Assembly (NCBI GenBank): GCA_003445835.1
Contig: DMCI01000108.1
Location: 1 to 5,490 of the forward strand
DNA: 5,490 bases
Direction: 5' to 3'
Origin: Clostridiales bacterium
GTDB lineage: Bacteria > Bacillota > Clostridia > Christensenellales > CAG-1252
In this document: piece after piece, positions 1-5,490 of the stretch
How the letters are laid out: each line of letters starts with the position of its first letter
Position numbering within the stretch: the stretch's first letter is position 1
Program-made: the position numbers and the translations under genes
Notes under the pieces: model-generated
What the model was told of the DNA's origin: nothing
Seen by the model: the letters and a program-made list of their open reading frames with translations, nothing else
Database searches by the model: none

Positions 1-435
1 ACCGCTCTCCTTGAAAATATGTTCATTACCGAGAAGAAGGACGGCTTCAAGCGTCTGCTTCCCACCATTTATTCCACGGGGGAGGAGCTCGCCCGGGCAA
101 AGGACGCCCTCGGCGACAACTTCGGCGTTTGTTTGGACAGCGGACACGCCTTTATCACCAAGGAAGATATCCCTGCGATGGTGCGCTCTATCGGCAAAAG
201 GTTGCTTGCCTTGCACCTTCACGACAACACGGGTGACAGGGACGATCACCTGCCTCCGTATTTTGGCAAACTGCCTTTTGACGCGCTGCTTTCGGCGCTG
301 AAGGAAGTCGGGTACGACGGCAATTTGAATTTTGAGGTACGCTTCGGCTCGGTACCCGAAGAGGAACTTTTGACGGCGATGCGTTACGTCCACGACGTTG
401 GCGTATCGTTCAGACGTTATTTGGACGGAGAATAG
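1..435 (+). CDS. Sugar phosphate isomerase/epimerase-like TIM-barrel protein (5'-truncated by window edge)
   Basis: The reading frame is open from base 1 and ends at TAG 433-435, so only the C-terminal 144 residues are visible; an internal ATG at 19 is unlikely to be the true start. The visible part matches the second half of the xylose isomerase-like/AP endonuclease 2 TIM-barrel family. It shows CLDSGHA (Asp at 136-138, His at 145-147), then LHLHDN (His at 220-222, Asp at 223-225), then DDHLPPYFG, and a closing NFEV strand with Glu at 334-336. In this family such His/Asp/Glu residues bind the divalent metal that supports isomerisation, epimerisation or dehydration of sugars and related polyols. 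The substrate cannot be read from the sequence. The stop lies 1 nt before the aroB start, so the two are probably co-transcribed and translationally coupled. Some relatives of this fold are 3-dehydroshikimate dehydratases, but nothing seen here singles that function out. The family call is firm; the specific reaction is unknown. Confidence 0.85.
   Translation, partial: TALLENMFITEKKDGFKRLLPTIYSTGEELARAKDALGDNFGVCLDSGHAFITKEDIPAMVRSIGKRLLALHLHDNTGDRDDHLPPYFGKLPFDALLSALKEVGYDGNLNFEVRFGSVPEEELLTAMRYVHDVGVSFRRYLDGE
427..430 (+). promoter_or_regulatory. Ribosome binding site that fixes the aroB start
   Basis: GGAG lies 6 nt upstream of ATG 437, inside the last codons of the upstream gene. The longer alternative start, TTG at 398, has no comparable Shine-Dalgarno sequence and would add 13 residues not expected in AroB. 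The ATG at 437 is therefore preferred. Confidence 0.7.
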
Positions 436-436
436 T

Positions 437-1483
437 ATGAAAAAAGTTGAAGTAAACGCTTCCACCTCTTACGAAGTCTTGATCGGCAGCGGGCTTTCCG
501 CCAAGATCGGGGAGTATCTTTCCGCGCTCGGGCGCACGGGCAAAGTGATGATCGTATCGGATACGCACGTAGCTCCTCTTTATGCGGAGGGCGTCGCGGA
601 CGAGTTGGTCTATCGCGGTTTTGAGCCCAGTATCTTCACCTTTGACGCGGGGGAGGAAAGCAAAAATCTTCGCACTTATACCGATCTTTTGAACTTTCTC
701 GCGGAGGAAGGCTTTACCCGCACCGATACCGTGCTTGCCCTCGGCGGCGGCGTGGTGGGGGATCTTGCGGGGTTTGCCGCCGCTACCTATATGCGCGGCA
801 TCCACTTTGTGAATATGCCCACCAGCTTGCTTGCGGCGATCGATTCGTCGGTGGGCGGCAAGACGGCGGTGGATCTCCCGAAGGGCAAAAACCTCGTCGG
901 TGCCTTTTATCAGCCCGAATTGGTTTTGTTTGATACCGATTTTATGAAGACTCTCCCGTACGACGAGATCCGCAACGGGCTTGGCGAGGGGGTAAAGTAC
1001 GCCGTCTTGGAAGGCGGGGAGATCTTTGATATCTTGTCTTCCGGCTTGACGTCCGAAAACTTGGAGGACTTCATCGCGCTTTCGGTGGATATCAAACGTC
1101 GTATCGTGGAAGCGGACGAGAAGGAAGGCGGCTTGCGCAAGCTGTTGAACCTCGGACATACCGTCGCGCACGCGGTGGAAACTTTGACGGAATTCGTCGT
1201 GCCGCACGGCGTTGCGGTGGCATACGGGGTGCGCGTGATGGCGCGTCTTGCCTACGATCGTGGGGAACTTTCGGAAGAGGAGTTTTACAAGATCGAGGAG
1301 CTTTTGCTCGAAAACGATCTTGCGTTGGAACTCAATCCCGTTGAGGAATTAATCCCCTATTTTTCGGCGGACAAAAAGAAGGCGGGGGACAAGCTGACCC
1401 TCGTCACTATTGCGGGCATCGGCGATTGTCGTTTGACCGAGGTGGATATCGCGGACGTCCCGACCTATTTCGGAGTGGAATGA
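437..1483 (+). CDS. aroB: 3-dehydroquinate synthase AroB
   Basis: This 348-residue cytosolic enzyme converts DAHP to 3-dehydroquinate, the second step of the shikimate pathway, using NAD and a divalent metal. Length is normal for the family. The N-terminal Rossmann-like half carries the glycine-rich GGGVVGDLAG at 103-112 and the conserved block MPTSLLAAIDSSVGGKTAVD at about 127-146, followed by KGKNLVGAFYQP. The C-terminal helical half holds the expected metal ligands: Glu184 (in GLGEGVKYA), His241 (in LLNLGHTVAHA) and His257 (in PHGVAVAYG). ATG 437 was chosen because it follows GGAG at good spacing and gives a typical AroB N-terminus. The gene begins 1 nt after the preceding stop and ends 1 nt before the aroE-aroK start, so it sits inside a coupled operon. 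All catalytic features are intact and I see no damage or compositional break. Confidence 0.97.
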   Translation: MKKVEVNASTSYEVLIGSGLSAKIGEYLSALGRTGKVMIVSDTHVAPLYAEGVADELVYRGFEPSIFTFDAGEESKNLRTYTDLLNFLAEEGFTRTDTVLALGGGVVGDLAGFAAATYMRGIHFVNMPTSLLAAIDSSVGGKTAVDLPKGKNLVGAFYQPELVLFDTDFMKTLPYDEIRNGLGEGVKYAVLEGGEIFDILSSGLTSENLEDFIALSVDIKRRIVEADEKEGGLRKLLNLGHTVAHAVETLTEFVVPHGVAVAYGVRVMARLAYDRGELSEEEFYKIEELLLENDLALELNPVEELIPYFSADKKKAGDKLTLVTIAGIGDCRLTEVDIADVPTYFGVE

Positions 1484-1484
1484 T

Positions 1485-2705
1485 ATGGCGGATTACTGCT
1501 TGATCGGCAAAAGGCTGGACTACAGCTATTCAAAAGTCGTACACAACAAGCTCGGCTACGATTACGACTTGACCGAGGTCAAGGAGGAGGAACTGGCTTC
1601 TTTCATTCGCTCGGGCAGGTACGTCGGTTTTAACGTCACCATCCCCTATAAAAAGGCGGTCATTCCCTTTTTGGATGAGATCTCGCCCGAGGCAAAAGCC
1701 CTCGGCGTGGTCAATCTCGTGATGCGGGACGGGGATAAACTCAAAGGCTACAATATGGATATCCGCGGGATGGAGTACGCTCTCAAACGGACGGGCGTTT
1801 CCCTAAAAGGGAAAAAGGTGTTGATCTTGGGCTCCGGAAACACGTCCGAAACGGCGGAATATTTGGCTAGGGAAAACGGCGCGGCGACGATCGTCAAGAT
1901 CTCCCGCAACGGCGAGGACAACTACCAAAACGTAGATAAGCACAAAGACGCGGCTTATATCATCAACACCACGCCGGTGGGTACCTTTCCCGGAAACGAG
2001 GACGGTTTGATCGATCTTTCCTCGTTCCCCGCTTTGGAAGGGGTGCAGGAAGTCATTTACAATCCCTTTAAGACTCGCCTTGCTTTGCAAGCGGAGGATA
2101 GGGGGCTCCCCGTTGCGACGGGGCTCGATATGCTCGTCGGGCAGGCGGCGTACAGCGCGGAAAAGTTCCGCGGCGTTCTTCCGCCCGAAGAGGAAGTCGA
2201 CCGCATCGTCAAGGAGATCCTTAGAGAGGACAGAAATATCGTTTTGATCGGGATGCCCTCTTGCGGCAAGACCACCGTCGGACGTCGTTTAGCGGAAAGG
2301 CTGGGCAGGGACTTCGTGGACGCGGACGAGGAGATCGTCAAAGCGCACGGCGACATTCCCGCCATCTTTGCCAAAGAAGGGGAAGACGCTTTTCGCATTT
2401 ACGAAAGCGAAGTCATTGCGGAGGTGTCCAAAAAACATCGCTTGGTCATCGCCACGGGTGGCGGCGCAGTCCTCAAGGAGCGCAACCGTTTGAACCTGCG
2501 CCAAAACGGAGTGGTGGTCTATTTGCGGCGTGATCTTTCCGCATTGACCGATACGGGCAGGCCCCTAAGCCAAGGGGGAAGGATCGAAGCCTTGTTCCGT
2601 GAGCGCGAGCCCATTTACAAGGCGCTTGCCGAAATCGTCGTAGACAACGACAAAGGCATCGAAGATGCCGTGCAAAAAATTATTGACGAGGTGCAAAAAG
2701 GATGA
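1485..2705 (+). CDS. aroE-aroK: Bifunctional shikimate dehydrogenase / shikimate kinase (AroE-AroK fusion)
   Basis: One uninterrupted 406-residue frame encodes two enzymes for consecutive steps: reduction of 3-dehydroshikimate to shikimate (residues about 1-232), then ATP-dependent phosphorylation to shikimate 3-phosphate (about 251-406). The AroE half has SYS at 14-16, NVTIPYK at 50-56 with catalytic Lys56, Asn77, Asp92 in GYNMD, a dinucleotide loop GSGNTS at 116-121 and GLDMLVGQ at 213-220. It is short for AroE, and several signature positions deviate: GVVNL for GAVNT, NMD for NTD, SRN for NRT. The AroK half has the P-loop GMPSCGKTT at 256-264, DAD at 279-281, the shikimate-binding Arg304 (EDAFR), GGG at 325-327, GRPL with Arg359 and REPIY with Arg374. 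A charged, probably helical linker at about 233-250 joins them. The start at 1485 is preceded by GGAG, and the stop overlaps the aroQ start by 4 nt. Both active sites look complete. Confidence 0.95.
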   Translation: MADYCLIGKRLDYSYSKVVHNKLGYDYDLTEVKEEELASFIRSGRYVGFNVTIPYKKAVIPFLDEISPEAKALGVVNLVMRDGDKLKGYNMDIRGMEYALKRTGVSLKGKKVLILGSGNTSETAEYLARENGAATIVKISRNGEDNYQNVDKHKDAAYIINTTPVGTFPGNEDGLIDLSSFPALEGVQEVIYNPFKTRLALQAEDRGLPVATGLDMLVGQAAYSAEKFRGVLPPEEEVDRIVKEILREDRNIVLIGMPSCGKTTVGRRLAERLGRDFVDADEEIVKAHGDIPAIFAKEGEDAFRIYESEVIAEVSKKHRLVIATGGGAVLKERNRLNLRQNGVVVYLRRDLSALTDTGRPLSQGGRIEALFREREPIYKALAEIVVDNDKGIEDAVQKIIDEVQKG

Positions 2706-3136
2706 AAGTGCTTGTGATCAACGGCGTAAATTTGAATATGCTTGGCGTGCGTGAACCCGATCTTTACGGCAAAAAGGATTACAAAACTTTGGTGAAGGAG
2801 ATCAAGGCACACGCCAAAAAGATCGGCGTCAAAGTAAAATGTTTGCAATCCAATTACGAAGGGCGCATCGTTTACGAGATCCAGCGCGCCCTCGGCAAGT
2901 ACGACGGCATCGTCATCAATCCGGGCGCCTATACGCATACGTCGGTGGCGATCTTGGACGCGTTGAAAGCGGTCAATATCCCCACGGTGGAAGTGCATTT
3001 GACCGACGTGGACGCTCGCGAGGAGTTCAGAAAGATCAGTTACGTTTCGTTGTATGCCTTTTTGCGCGTGACGGGCAAGGGCTTCGACGGATACTTTGAG
3101 GCGTTAGACGCACTCAAAACAAAGGTGGAAAAATGA
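2702..3136 (+). CDS. aroQ: Type II 3-dehydroquinate dehydratase AroQ
   Basis: This 144-residue protein has the usual length of type II dehydroquinases, which form dodecamers and dehydrate 3-dehydroquinate to 3-dehydroshikimate in the cytosol. Visible motifs are NGVNLNMLGVREP at 7-19 with Arg17, catalytic Tyr22 in LYG, QSNYEG at 49-54, INPGAYTHTS at 72-81 with Asn73 and His79, and EVHLTD at 97-102 with catalytic His99, then Arg106 and Arg110. Two strongly conserved spots differ from what I know of the family: NGPN is NGVN, and HLSN is HLTD. The proton-abstraction and acid residues themselves are kept, so activity is expected. The start ATG 2702 overlaps the aroE-aroK stop (ATGA), with GAGG at 2688-2691 as ribosome binding site. 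The enzyme supplies the substrate for the AroE half encoded just upstream. Confidence 0.95.
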   Translation: MKVLVINGVNLNMLGVREPDLYGKKDYKTLVKEIKAHAKKIGVKVKCLQSNYEGRIVYEIQRALGKYDGIVINPGAYTHTSVAILDALKAVNIPTVEVHLTDVDAREEFRKISYVSLYAFLRVTGKGFDGYFEALDALKTKVEK

Positions 3137-3669
3137 AAATAGCGGTCGTTTCGGATATCCACGGCTCGCTCGTTGCGGCGCGCGCCGTTTTGAACTTGGC
3201 GGAAACGCTGGGGGCGGAAAAACTTCTTCTTCTCGGCGATCTTTACTACCACGGCGCAAGAAATCCTCTTCCCGAAGGGTACGATCCGCGCGGCGTGGCG
3301 GAGTTGTTGAACAAAAACGCCGATAAGATCATCGCGGTCAGAGGCAACTGCGACAGCGACGTCGATCAGACGGTATCTGCGTTTGAAATGGTAAAAGAAG
3401 CCGTGTTGTTCCTCGGCGGCAAAGTGATCCACGCTTCGCACGGGGACAAATACGACGTCGATCACCTTCCCAAAGGCAGGGCGGACGTGGTGTTGTACGG
3501 GCATTTTCATACCGGGTTCATCAAGGAAAGGAATGGCGTGATCGTTTGCAATCCCGGGTCGCCCAGTCTGCCCAAAGAAGGGACGGCAAAAAGTTTTATT
3601 CTGTTAGATGAAAGTGCCGTTAGACTGTACGATCTGACGGGCGCCCTTTTGGCGGAACGCGCTTTATGA
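3133..3669 (+). CDS. yfcE: YfcE/MJ0936-type metal-dependent phosphodiesterase
   Basis: This 178-residue protein has the full motif set of the small calcineurin-like phosphoesterases of the YfcE group. These are Asp8 and His10 in SDIHGS, Asp36 in LLLGDL, Asn72 in RGNCD, His103 in SHGD, His124 and His126 in GHFH, and the closing CNPGSPS near 139-145. These residues bind two metal ions and hydrolyse phosphodiester bonds; E. coli YfcE acts on artificial diesters, and the natural substrate is unclear. Length is typical and there is no signal peptide, so it is probably cytosolic. Its ATG overlaps the aroQ stop by 4 nt, with AAGGTGG just upstream, and its stop overlaps the next ATG. It has no known part in aromatic synthesis, so its place in the operon is probably co-expression of housekeeping genes. 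The symbol is by family similarity. Confidence 0.92.
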   Translation: MKIAVVSDIHGSLVAARAVLNLAETLGAEKLLLLGDLYYHGARNPLPEGYDPRGVAELLNKNADKIIAVRGNCDSDVDQTVSAFEMVKEAVLFLGGKVIHASHGDKYDVDHLPKGRADVVLYGHFHTGFIKERNGVIVCNPGSPSLPKEGTAKSFILLDESAVRLYDLTGALLAERAL

Positions 3670-4577
3670 TCGACCTGCATTTGCATCTTGACGGATCGTT
3701 GACGCCGCGGGAAGTTTTGTTTATGGCAAAGCTTTCGGGCGTCTCTCTTTTTACCCAAAAGGAAGAGGACCTTTTACGTTTGATGACCTTTGACGGCAGG
3801 GGGAGTTTGAACGATTATCTTCAAAAATTCGAGTTGCCGCTTTCGGTGATGCAAAACGACGAGGCGGTGGAGTTTGCCGTAACGAGTTTGGGCGACCGTC
3901 TTTTTGCGCAGGGATATACCTATGCGGAAGTTCGCTTTGCCCCCGTCTTGCACACTCAAAAAGGCGTCAATGCGGAAAGGATCGTCCAAGGGGCGCTCAA
4001 GGGAGTAAGCAAGACAAAACTGCCGATGAAACCGATCCTGTGCTGTATGCGCGGACGCAGTTTGAGTGAAAACCTTTTAACCGTGGAACTTGCCGCGGAG
4101 TATAAGGGAAAAGGCGTTTGCGGCGTGGACCTCGCGGGGGCGGAAGCCTTGTATCCGACCGAAAACTACAAAGAGGTTTTTTCGCTTGCCGCAAAACTCG
4201 GCTTGAACGTCACGATCCACGCGGGGGAAGCCGCGGGGGAGGAGAGCGTTAAGGCGGCTTTGGACTTTGGCGCAAAACGCATCGGACACGGCGTTGCGAT
4301 AAAAAGCAAAGAGGTGTCGGATCGCGTCAAGGCAAACGGTGTTTTGATCGAGTGCTGTCCGACCAGCAACCTGCAAACGGGGGCGGTGGACAGGATGGAA
4401 GATCATCCTATCAAGCGCTTTATGGAGGCGGGGATCCCCGTCGCGCTTTGCTCGGACAATATGACGGTATCCGCAACAAGCGTTCCCGCCGAGTGGAAAA
4501 GGGTCAAGGCGGCGTTTGGTTTTGAAGAGAATGTTTTCGGCGTTTTAACGCAAAACGCATTTGCGCATCGTTTTTAA
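3666..4577 (+). CDS. add: Adenosine deaminase (short form)
   Basis: The 303-residue product is a zinc-dependent TIM-barrel amidohydrolase of the adenosine deaminase family, which turns adenosine into inosine in purine salvage. Zinc ligands are visible: His5 and His7 in LHLHLDGS, His185 in TIHAGE (with catalytic Glu188), and Asp264 in CSDN. His208 in RIGHG is the expected catalytic histidine. AEVRFAP (87-93), GVDLAG (153-158) and CPTSN (231-235) also fit. The TDD motif of E. coli-type enzymes is SDN here, a variant I recall from other Gram-positive homologues. The protein is somewhat short: it begins directly at the metal motif and ends just after QNAFAHRF, where relatives usually carry one more helix. 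The start ATG 3666 overlaps the yfcE stop, with only a weak GGCGGAA upstream. It is the last gene of the operon. A related adenine/aminodeoxyfutalosine deaminase role cannot be fully excluded. Confidence 0.9.
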   Translation: MIDLHLHLDGSLTPREVLFMAKLSGVSLFTQKEEDLLRLMTFDGRGSLNDYLQKFELPLSVMQNDEAVEFAVTSLGDRLFAQGYTYAEVRFAPVLHTQKGVNAERIVQGALKGVSKTKLPMKPILCCMRGRSLSENLLTVELAAEYKGKGVCGVDLAGAEALYPTENYKEVFSLAAKLGLNVTIHAGEAAGEESVKAALDFGAKRIGHGVAIKSKEVSDRVKANGVLIECCPTSNLQTGAVDRMEDHPIKRFMEAGIPVALCSDNMTVSATSVPAEWKRVKAAFGFEENVFGVLTQNAFAHRF

Positions 4578-4591
4578 GTGAAAACACACTT

Positions 4592-4608
4592 TTGACGTTT
4601 TACGTCAA
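4592..4608. repeat. Perfect 7-bp inverted repeat with TTT loop (operator or weak terminator)
   Basis: TTGACGT (4592-4598), TTT, ACGTCAA (4602-4608) forms a perfect dyad in the gap after add. As RNA it could fold into a 7-bp hairpin with a 3-nt loop, but the following T5 run (4617-4621) is 8 nt away, so it is a poor intrinsic terminator. As DNA it lies 4 nt upstream of the -35 box of the next gene, a place where a dimeric regulator could bind. A weaker 6-bp hairpin (CGCAAA 4549-4554, TTTGCG 4560-4565) followed by T5 at 4571-4575 overlaps the end of add and could contribute to termination. Confidence 0.45.
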
Positions 4609-4612
4609 TGGA

Positions 4613-4641
4613 TTGATTTTTACAGTCGTTTGTAATATAAT
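4613..4641 (+). promoter_or_regulatory. Housekeeping (sigma-A/sigma-70 type) promoter of the last gene
   Basis: TTGATT at 4613-4618 (4 of 6 consensus bases), a 17-nt spacer, and a perfect TATAAT at 4636-4641 lie in an AT-rich gap. Transcription would start near 4648, giving a leader of roughly 37 nt. A second possible -10, TATACT at 4645-4650, has no well-spaced -35. It drives the gene starting at 4685 and separates it from the upstream operon. Confidence 0.75.
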
Positions 4642-4673
4642 TAATATACTATTCGCATGAAATATTGCAGGGA

Positions 4674-4678
4674 AGAGG
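4674..4678 (+). promoter_or_regulatory. Ribosome binding site of the last gene
   Basis: AGAGG lies 6 nt before ATG 4685, within GGAAGAGG. The strength and spacing make 4685 the clear start. Confidence 0.75.
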
Positions 4679-4684
4679 TCTGTT

Positions 4685-5490
4685 ATGGAAAAGTTTCCTT
4701 CGAAGTCGGATTCCGTTCAAGTCGTAGGCAAAGGTAAGGGAAATAAGGTCAAGGTCGCCAAGTACGATCGCAGCTTTTTGTCGCGCGTGATCCAGGACGA
4801 TTGGATCAAGTATTTTTACGACGAGATCAAAAACTATTGCATGGCGTTTGAAAAGGTCAAGGAGCGTTCCTCTTGGGATGCGGAAAGTTTTGCGGTGGGC
4901 AACGATACCATCGTAAAAATGGTGATCTTCGGCGGGGAACTTTGCGTTTGCGTGGCGCTGGATTACGGTGCGGTGAACGCAAAGGACTTTCCGCACGCGG
5001 ACTTCTCCAAGAAAAAGAAATTTGCCGGTTTTGGCACATTTGCGCCCGTGCGCTCTCCGCAAGAGGCAAGGACGGCAAGGCGCTTGATCGCGGAAGCGTT
5101 TACGAGCCGCTTCATTTATACGGAGGAATTTCCCGCCAAAGTGGATTATATGGAACAGCTTCCGATGCAGGACGACGAGTCGCTTATCGAAAGCAAGCAG
5201 GTCAAAAAGTCCGAATCGGATATGACCCCGACCGAAGCGAAAAAGGCGATCGCGGCGGCGGAAAAGGCGGAAGACGACGAAGCCAAGGAGCTTGAAAAGA
5301 CTTTCGGTAAAGTAAAACGTCCCGTCAGACCCAAAAAGCAACCCGTGGAAAAGAAGCCGGAAGAAGCGCCCGCAAAGGCGCCCGTCGTGACGGAGGAAAA
5401 CACCGCACCCGCAGCCCCCGCTCCCGAAGAGGAGATCGAGGACGTGGTCTTTGAATTTGCGGAGGAGCCTACTCCCGAGCCGGAACCCGA
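4685..5490 (+). CDS. Uncharacterised protein with N-terminal domain and Glu/Pro/Lys-rich tail (3'-truncated by window edge)
   Basis: The frame is open from ATG 4685 to the window edge (268 residues plus 2 nt). After a basic start (residues 1-27), residues about 28-140 look like a folded alpha/beta domain: RSFLSRVIQ, then YFYDEIKNYCMAFEKVKERSS at 43-63, SW plus a hydrophobic strand pair (TIVKMVIFGGELCVCVAL, 75-92), and an Arg-rich helix (SPQEARTARRLIAEAF, 124-139). From memory, this resembles an unnamed domain in hypothetical proteins of Clostridia with a KVKSRxSW core, often repeated; I could not verify that. Residues about 165-208 are Lys/Glu/Ala-rich and probably helical. About 210-268 are low complexity, first KP-rich and basic, then Pro/Glu-rich and acidic. 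No signal peptide or membrane segment is visible in this part. It has its own promoter and ribosome binding site. Function is unknown; a second domain or a membrane segment may follow beyond the edge. Confidence 0.85.
   Translation, partial: MEKFPSKSDSVQVVGKGKGNKVKVAKYDRSFLSRVIQDDWIKYFYDEIKNYCMAFEKVKERSSWDAESFAVGNDTIVKMVIFGGELCVCVALDYGAVNAKDFPHADFSKKKKFAGFGTFAPVRSPQEARTARRLIAEAFTSRFIYTEEFPAKVDYMEQLPMQDDESLIESKQVKKSESDMTPTEAKKAIAAAEKAEDDEAKELEKTFGKVKRPVRPKKQPVEKKPEEAPAKAPVVTEENTAPAAPAPEEEIEDVVFEFAEEPTPEPEP

Noticed and set aside
398..436. Upstream TTG start extending AroB by 13 residues
   Set aside because: It has no Shine-Dalgarno, lies inside the preceding gene and adds a non-conserved stretch. 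ATG 437 has GGAG at 6 nt.
410..1207. Long minus-strand open frame (265 codons) opposite aroB
   Set aside because: It lies entirely antisense to a gene with clear AroB motifs, and its translation is rich in Arg/His/Gly without recognisable domains. It is a by-product of the codon bias of aroB.
4549..4575. Hairpin CGCAAA/TTTGCG followed by T5 as intrinsic terminator
   Set aside because: The stem is only 6 bp with half AT pairs, it lies inside the add coding sequence, and 5 nt separate it from the T-run. It is too weak to list as a terminator on its own.
4578..4684. Small RNA or riboswitch in the only intergenic gap
   Set aside because: The gap is 107 nt and is accounted for by the palindrome, promoter and ribosome binding site. 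The predicted leader after the start site is only about 37 nt, too short for a known riboswitch.
4873..5295. Plus-strand 140-codon frame overlapping the last gene in another frame
   Set aside because: It has no ribosome binding site at its start, its composition is Arg/Gly-rich, and it is fully contained within the better supported frame from 4685.
4649..5341. Minus-strand open frame (230 codons) opposite the last gene
   Set aside because: The plus-strand frame has a promoter, a ribosome binding site and a plausible domain. The minus translation (FRLFRRRDRLFRFGRG-like) looks like a mirror of Lys/Glu codons.

Overview
The window looks like a bacterial chromosome segment. Genes are packed head to tail on the + strand, joined by 1-nt gaps or 4-nt ATGA overlaps, with clear GGAG/GAGG-type ribosome binding sites. 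Gene content (a short SRxG-type shikimate dehydrogenase, type II dehydroquinase, yfcE, add) and a last gene resembling a domain I recall only from Clostridia-type proteins suggest an uncultured, moderately GC-rich member of the Firmicutes/Clostridia. That placement is inference; no rRNA or other decisive marker is present.

Positions 1-4577 hold six genes with no room for internal promoters outside coding sequence: the 3' part of a sugar-phosphate isomerase/epimerase-like TIM-barrel gene, aroB, a fused aroE-aroK, aroQ, a yfcE-type phosphodiesterase and an adenosine deaminase gene. The three aro genes encode four consecutive reactions of the shikimate pathway. AroB makes 3-dehydroquinate, AroQ dehydrates it to 3-dehydroshikimate, the AroE half reduces that to shikimate, and the AroK half phosphorylates it to shikimate 3-phosphate. 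DAHP synthase, EPSP synthase and chorismate synthase are not in the window. The operon promoter and first gene(s) lie to the left of position 1.

Positions 4578-4684 are the only real intergenic gap (107 nt, AT-rich). It contains a perfect 7-bp inverted repeat with a TTT loop, then a near-consensus housekeeping promoter (TTGATT, 17 nt, TATAAT) and a good ribosome binding site.

From 4685 to the right edge runs a new transcription unit. It is an incomplete open reading frame (268 codons visible) with a folded N-terminal domain of about 110 residues followed by a Lys/Glu/Ala-rich helix and a Pro/Glu-rich low-complexity tail. I cannot assign it a function. No tRNA, rRNA, CRISPR array, insertion sequence or phage gene was seen. 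The most noteworthy points are the aroE-aroK fusion, the divergent motifs in its dehydrogenase half and in AroQ, and the uncharacterised last gene with its own promoter and adjacent palindrome.
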